From Bacteroidota bacterium (GTDB taxonomy: Bacteria; Pseudomonadota; Alphaproteobacteria; Puniceispirillales; Puniceispirillaceae): a stretch of 17,068 nt of DNA. A program made the position numbers and the translations under genes. Shown piece by piece: positions 13,472 to 17,068 of this stretch. Position 1 is the stretch's first letter. The number at the start of each line of letters is the position of its first letter. The stretch spans positions 1 through 17,068 of the forward strand of contig JAACDV010000042.1 in the NCBI GenBank assembly GCA_009936825.1, in the 5' to 3' direction. The notes beneath the pieces are model-generated. The model did no database searches. It was not told the origin of the DNA and saw only the letters and a list, made by a program, of their open reading frames with translations.

Positions 13472-14794
13472 ATGCTTGACCTGACACCGGCAAAAAACCA
13501 GCTTGACCCGATTGAAATTGCCTCACGCGATGAAATCACCGCATTACAATTCAATCAGCTGAAATGGACCCTTAACCACGCCTATTCAAACGTGCCCCTT
13601 TATAAGCGAAAATTTGATGCGGCAGGGGTGCATCCGGATGATCTGAAGGCGATGGAGGATATTGCGAAATTCCCCTTCACGACAAAGGATGATCTTCGCC
13701 AGAGCTATCCGTTCGACATGATGGCCGTGCCGATGGATCAGGTTTCTCGCATTCACGCCTCCAGCGGCACCACGGGCAATCCGACCGTTGTTGGATATAC
13801 TAAAAATGATGTGAAAAACTGGGCCCGGCTTGTCGCGCGATCCATTCGGGCATCGGGCGGGCGCCCCGGAGATAAAATTCATGTGGCCTATGGATATGGT
13901 CTGTTTACCGGCGGACTTGGTGCGCATTACGGCGCTGAAGGAATGGGATGCACGGTGATTCCGGTCGGCGGCGGCATGACCCAGCGTCAGGTTCAACTGA
14001 TCATGGATTTCAAACCTGATCTTATCATGGTCACGCCGTCATATCTTTTGGCGATTGCCGATGAATTTGTGCGCCAGGGCATTGATCCACGTAGCACCTC
14101 GTTGAAAAGCGGAATTTTCGGGGCGGAACCCTGGACCAACGCAATGCGCGACGAAATTGAATCCCGCTTTGATATGCATGGCGTCGATATTTACGGCCTG
14201 TCTGAAGTGATGGGTCCGGGCGTTGCCAATGAGGCGGTCGAAGAAAAGGACGGACTGTATATCTGGGAGGATCATTTTCTGCCCGAGATCATCGATCCCG
14301 AAACCGCGAATACAACTGGTGGAAAGGTGCTGCCGGACGGCGAAAAGGGCGAACTGGTTTTTACCTCGCTGACCAAAGAAGCATTGCCAATCATCCGCTA
14401 TCGGACACGCGATCTGACCACGCTTCGTGCAGGGGCGGCGCGATCTATGCGCCGAATGGATAAGATCACCGGCCGAAGCGATGATCTGATCATCCTTCGC
14501 GGGGTGAATGTGTTCCCCAGCCAGATTGAGGAACATATTCTGAAAATTGACGGTATCAGCCCGCACTACCTGATTGAACTAGCCAGCGAAGGTCGCCTTG
14601 ATACAATGAAAGTCCGCGCCGAGGCCGCGCCCGGCCATGAAGCGGATGATCGACGCGCCGCACTTGGCCGTCTTCTGGCCGATAACATCAAACAGAATAT
14701 CGGCATTTCAACCGAGATTGAGATAACCCCGATTGGCGAAATTGACCGGTCCGCTGGCAAAGCAGTGCGCATCGTCGACAAGCGCGCCAAATAG
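13472..14794 (+). CDS. paaK: Phenylacetate-CoA ligase
   Basis: A 440-residue adenylate-forming enzyme of standard PaaK length. Seen: the P-loop SSGTTGNPT at 97-105, an IYGLSEVMGPG segment, TSLTKEALPIIRYRTRDLT, the GRSDDLIILRGVNVFPSQIE hinge region, and a C-terminal SAGKAVRIVD with Lys430 in the catalytic lysine position. PaaK converts phenylacetate, ATP and CoA to phenylacetyl-CoA in the cytoplasm. The neighbours paaI and a TetR regulator match known paaI-paaK clusters. The start is the ATG after the repeat-borne AAGG, 11 bases away. Related aryl acids may also be accepted; confident at family level. Confidence 0.95.
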   Translation: MLDLTPAKNQLDPIEIASRDEITALQFNQLKWTLNHAYSNVPLYKRKFDAAGVHPDDLKAMEDIAKFPFTTKDDLRQSYPFDMMAVPMDQVSRIHASSGTTGNPTVVGYTKNDVKNWARLVARSIRASGGRPGDKIHVAYGYGLFTGGLGAHYGAEGMGCTVIPVGGGMTQRQVQLIMDFKPDLIMVTPSYLLAIADEFVRQGIDPRSTSLKSGIFGAEPWTNAMRDEIESRFDMHGVDIYGLSEVMGPGVANEAVEEKDGLYIWEDHFLPEIIDPETANTTGGKVLPDGEKGELVFTSLTKEALPIIRYRTRDLTTLRAGAARSMRRMDKITGRSDDLIILRGVNVFPSQIEEHILKIDGISPHYLIELASEGRLDTMKVRAEAAPGHEADDRRAALGRLLADNIKQNIGISTEIEITPIGEIDRSAGKAVRIVDKRAK

Positions 14795-14806
14795 CGCCGT
14801 CTCTTA

Positions 14807-14832
14807 CCCCTCAAGCCATACTGGCTGAGGGG
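14807..14832. other. Hairpin in the paaK-TetR gap
   Basis: CCCCTCAAGCC (14807-14817) pairs with GGCTGAGGGG (14823-14832) with one bulged base and a 5-base loop. There is no T tract in either direction, so it may be an mRNA-end or attenuating structure rather than a standard terminator. Confidence 0.55.
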
Positions 14833-14865
14833 CCAAAATTTAGGTAAATAGGAGAACCCAAGCCA

Positions 14866-15456
14866 ATGGCACGTCGCCGCGCCACCAGTTATGACAGCAA
14901 GCTGGGCCATATCCGCAACACCGCGGCAGGGTTGTTTGCGCGGGATGGGTTTTCGCGAACATCTATGGCCGAGCTGGCATCGGCTTGCGGTGTTTCAAAA
15001 GCGCTACTGTACCATTATTTTGCCAGTAAGGAAGCTTTGCTTTTCGATATTCTGCACGCCTATCTAGAAGATTTGCAGTCGGTAGTCTCGCTTGATCCCG
15101 CCGCTTCAAGAACCAAACGTGACCATCTTCGGGCGTTGATCTCCGCGCTGCTTACACAATATCGCGAGGCCGGCAACACGCATAAGCTTCTAACCTTTGA
15201 TCTGCCGGTTCTGCCCGAAGACCAGCAACAGGAATTGCGGCAAATCGAGCGTGCCATTCTGGCCCGTTTTGATGCTGCGCTTACTGATGCCGCGTTTGAA
15301 GCCGGGCGCACCAGCCCTCTGGATGGACCGCGCGCGATGATGATGTTCGGCACGCTGAACTGGACTTATACATGGTTTCGCGAAGATGGCCCGATGTCGC
15401 TAGAGAGCTATTGTGACCTCGTTACGGACAGCACAATTCGTTCGTTAATCAAATAA
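14866..15456 (+). CDS. TetR/AcrR-family transcriptional regulator, probable phenylacetate-pathway repressor
   Basis: A 196-residue protein with an N-terminal TetR helix-turn-helix (about residues 32-58: SMAELASACGVSKALLYHYF followed by ASKEAL) and a variable, all-helical ligand-binding C-terminus. TetR proteins usually repress nearby operons and are released by a small ligand; phenylacetyl-CoA is the known ligand of PaaR-type members. It lies 71 bases after paaK in the same direction, with GGAGA at 14851-14855 before the ATG. A plausible operator is the ACCG-N2-CGGT dyad upstream of paaI. The family is certain; the PaaR identity is an inference from context. Confidence 0.88.
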   Translation: MARRRATSYDSKLGHIRNTAAGLFARDGFSRTSMAELASACGVSKALLYHYFASKEALLFDILHAYLEDLQSVVSLDPAASRTKRDHLRALISALLTQYREAGNTHKLLTFDLPVLPEDQQQELRQIERAILARFDAALTDAAFEAGRTSPLDGPRAMMMFGTLNWTYTWFREDGPMSLESYCDLVTDSTIRSLIK

Positions 15457-15541
15457 AATAGTATCAATAAATATCTATATATGGAATTTATATGCATTAT
15501 TTAACTATATATTGTGCCTCACTCCAAATTTATTCTTTACT

Positions 15542-15561
15542 TAAGTTGATTATTGAACTTA
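15542..15561. promoter_or_regulatory. Inverted repeat upstream of the permease
   Basis: TAAGTT (15542-15547) and AACTTA (15556-15561) form a 6+6 dyad with 8-base spacing inside an AT-rich leader (15457-15595), followed by a smaller GTTG/CAAC dyad. It may be an operator or a leader hairpin for the permease. Weak evidence. Confidence 0.25.
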
Positions 15562-15595
15562 GCGTTGTCGATCAACTGTGCAAGAGGGGAAACCA

Positions 15596-16927
15596 ATGAA
15601 CAAAATTTCTGAAATTGATCCAGAAAATCTAATCGATCCGGATTATGAAGTTCCTATGGGTCCAAGGTTGGCTCTGGGATTGCAACATGTTCTGGCGATG
15701 TTTGCCAGTAACGTCACACCGTCCATCATTGTCGCCGGCGTTGCCGGTTTTGCCTTTGGAAGCGCCGACATGGTGTTTCTGATCCAGATGGCGATGCTGT
15801 TTGCCGGTGTTGCTACGCTGTTTCAAACAATTGGATTTGGACCGGTCGGTGCGCGCCTGCCCGTTATGCAGGGCACCAGCTTTGCCTTCGTTCCTATCAT
15901 GGTGACGATTGTCAAGACATCAGGCATCGCTGCGTTGATGGGAGCGGTTGTCGTAGCCGGAATTTTTCACGCTTGGCTTGGCACCATAATCGGGCGGATC
16001 CGTCACTGGTTCCCGCCGCTTGTTACCGGTATGGTCATCGCCGCAATTGGTTTGGCATTGCTTCCGGTCGGAATTAAATATGCTGCCGGTGGTGCTGCTG
16101 ACTTTCAGATGAATAGTCCTGAATGGGGTAATTTCGCCAACTGGGGTCTGGCACTGACAGTGATCATTGTTGCGCTTGTCTGTAAATTCTTCACCCGTGG
16201 CATTACCTCATCAGCTGCGATCCTTTTGGGCCTGATTGCCGGGTATCTTGTGGCTCTGTTTACCGGCGGCGTGAGTTTTGGCGCTGTTGAAAAGGCAGCA
16301 TGGTTTGCGCTGCCACAGCCGCTTAAATACGGATTAGAATTCAATATTGCAGCGATTATCGGCATGTGCCTGATTTCGATTGTCAGCGCAATCGAGACTG
16401 TTGGCGATATTTCTGGTATCGCGCGCGGTGGTGCTGGCCGTGAAGCCACACAGAAAGAAATTGTAGGCGGCACCTATGCTGATGGACTTGGCTCGGCGGT
16501 TGCCGGTATTTTTGGCGGCCTGCCAAATACGTCCTTCAGCCAGAATGTTGGCCTTATTTCAATGACCGGGGTGATGAGCCGCGGCGTCGTAACCCTATCA
16601 GGCATTTTCCTGATCATCTGTGGATTGGTGCCAAAGATCGGTGCTGTTGTTGCCTCAATGCCGATTTCGGTTCTTGGCGGCGGCGTCATTTTGATGTTCG
16701 GTATGGTTGTTGCCGCTGGAGTGAACATGCTTTCGGCGGTTGAATGGACGCGCCGTAACATGATGATCCTTGCCATTTCGCTTTCGGCTGGCCTTGGTAT
16801 TCAGGCGGTTCCAAAATCAATGCAGCATCTTCCCGATACGCTGGAAATGCTGATGATTTCGGGATTGTTGCCGGTTGCCGTTCTGGCGGTGGTGCTGAAC
16901 CTCATTCTGCCAGAGGCCGCCGACTAG
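15596..16927 (+). CDS. NCS2-family xanthine/urate-type permease
   Basis: A 443-residue polytopic inner-membrane protein with about 12-14 predicted transmembrane segments. Seen: GLQHVLAMFASNVTPS near the start, PVMQGTSFAFVP, and the signature helix FGGLPNTSFSQNVGLISMTGV, with QNVGL being the NCS2 motif. The SFSQNVGLI form is typical of bacterial urate/xanthine carriers rather than uracil carriers. It imports a purine base by cation symport. The start at 15596 was chosen for GAGGGGA (15584-15590), 5 bases before the ATG; an earlier in-frame start at 15578 lacks one. It has its own AT-rich leader and terminator, so it is a separate unit from the aromatic genes. Confidence 0.9.
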   Translation: MNKISEIDPENLIDPDYEVPMGPRLALGLQHVLAMFASNVTPSIIVAGVAGFAFGSADMVFLIQMAMLFAGVATLFQTIGFGPVGARLPVMQGTSFAFVPIMVTIVKTSGIAALMGAVVVAGIFHAWLGTIIGRIRHWFPPLVTGMVIAAIGLALLPVGIKYAAGGAADFQMNSPEWGNFANWGLALTVIIVALVCKFFTRGITSSAAILLGLIAGYLVALFTGGVSFGAVEKAAWFALPQPLKYGLEFNIAAIIGMCLISIVSAIETVGDISGIARGGAGREATQKEIVGGTYADGLGSAVAGIFGGLPNTSFSQNVGLISMTGVMSRGVVTLSGIFLIICGLVPKIGAVVASMPISVLGGGVILMFGMVVAAGVNMLSAVEWTRRNMMILAISLSAGLGIQAVPKSMQHLPDTLEMLMISGLLPVAVLAVVLNLILPEAAD

Positions 16928-16999
16928 CAGGCAAGTTTACAAAGGCGTTACTTAGCAAGAGACGCTTTGGGCATTGATGGTGTCCATTCCACCATTTCT

Positions 17000-17034
17000 C
17001 CACCGACCTGTTATTCCGGGTCGGTGGTTTTTTT
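17000..17034 (+). terminator. Rho-independent terminator after the permease
   Basis: CCACCGACC (17000-17008) pairs with GGTCGGTGG (17019-17027) over a 10-base loop, followed by seven T (17028-17034). It lies 73 bases after the permease stop. A small ATGGTG/CACCAT dyad precedes it. Confidence 0.9.
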
Positions 17035-17068
17035 CGGATCGATAGTTGGCAATTCTTTTATCTTCGAG

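Noticed and set aside
17011..17068. Possible C-terminal tail of a minus-strand gene entering from the right edge
   Set aside because: Only about 18 codons are visible, ending inside the terminator loop; too short to support.

Overview
The window looks like an accessory aromatic-catabolism locus from a Gram-negative bacterium, most likely an alphaproteobacterium. The evidence is moderate GC with AT-rich spacers, a TRAP-type transporter, the set of Rieske dioxygenase and phenylacetate (PAA) genes, and the overall style of the proteins. A marine lineage such as SAR116 or a relative is plausible, but that is inference and cannot be settled here. I see no rRNA, tRNA, CRISPR array, insertion sequence or phage gene.

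Positions 43-6084 (+ strand) form a tight seven-gene run. In order they are a PaaG-type enoyl-CoA isomerase, a cytochrome P450, a stand-alone Lrp/AsnC ligand-binding (RAM) domain protein, a phthalate-dioxygenase-reductase-like flavoprotein with a C-terminal [2Fe-2S] domain, a Rieske oxygenase alpha subunit, its beta subunit, and a short-chain dehydrogenase. A perfect extended -10 element lies before the RAM gene, so the last five genes may also be transcribed on their own. Positions 6134-9929 (- strand) form a second operon: a second Rieske alpha/beta pair followed by the TRAP permeases DctQ and DctM. The matching periplasmic binding protein DctP (10191-11192, +) is transcribed divergently and closed by a strong terminator.

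Positions 11313-12632 hold a kynurenine-formamidase-like alpha/beta hydrolase (+) and a hotdog thioesterase (-). Positions 12944-15456 hold phenylacetate genes in one direction: paaI thioesterase, paaK phenylacetate-CoA ligase and a TetR-family regulator that is probably the local PAA-type repressor. The window ends with an NCS2 xanthine/urate-type permease and a terminator.

My reading is that TRAP imports an aromatic acid or related organic acid, the two Rieske systems and/or the P450 oxygenate it, the SDR re-aromatises a cis-diol, and CoA-ester genes (paaK, paaI, paaG) feed lower-pathway chemistry. The substrate cannot be read from the sequence. Only one redox partner (the 2417-3361 reductase) is visible for three oxygenases, so it may be shared.

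A second theme is non-coding. Short tandem direct repeats with units of roughly 9-19 bp, each of a different sequence, sit in many of the intergenic gaps. One ends in a run of ten G at the ribosome-binding position of the first Rieske alpha gene. Another carries the Shine-Dalgarno-like AAGGA of paaK.
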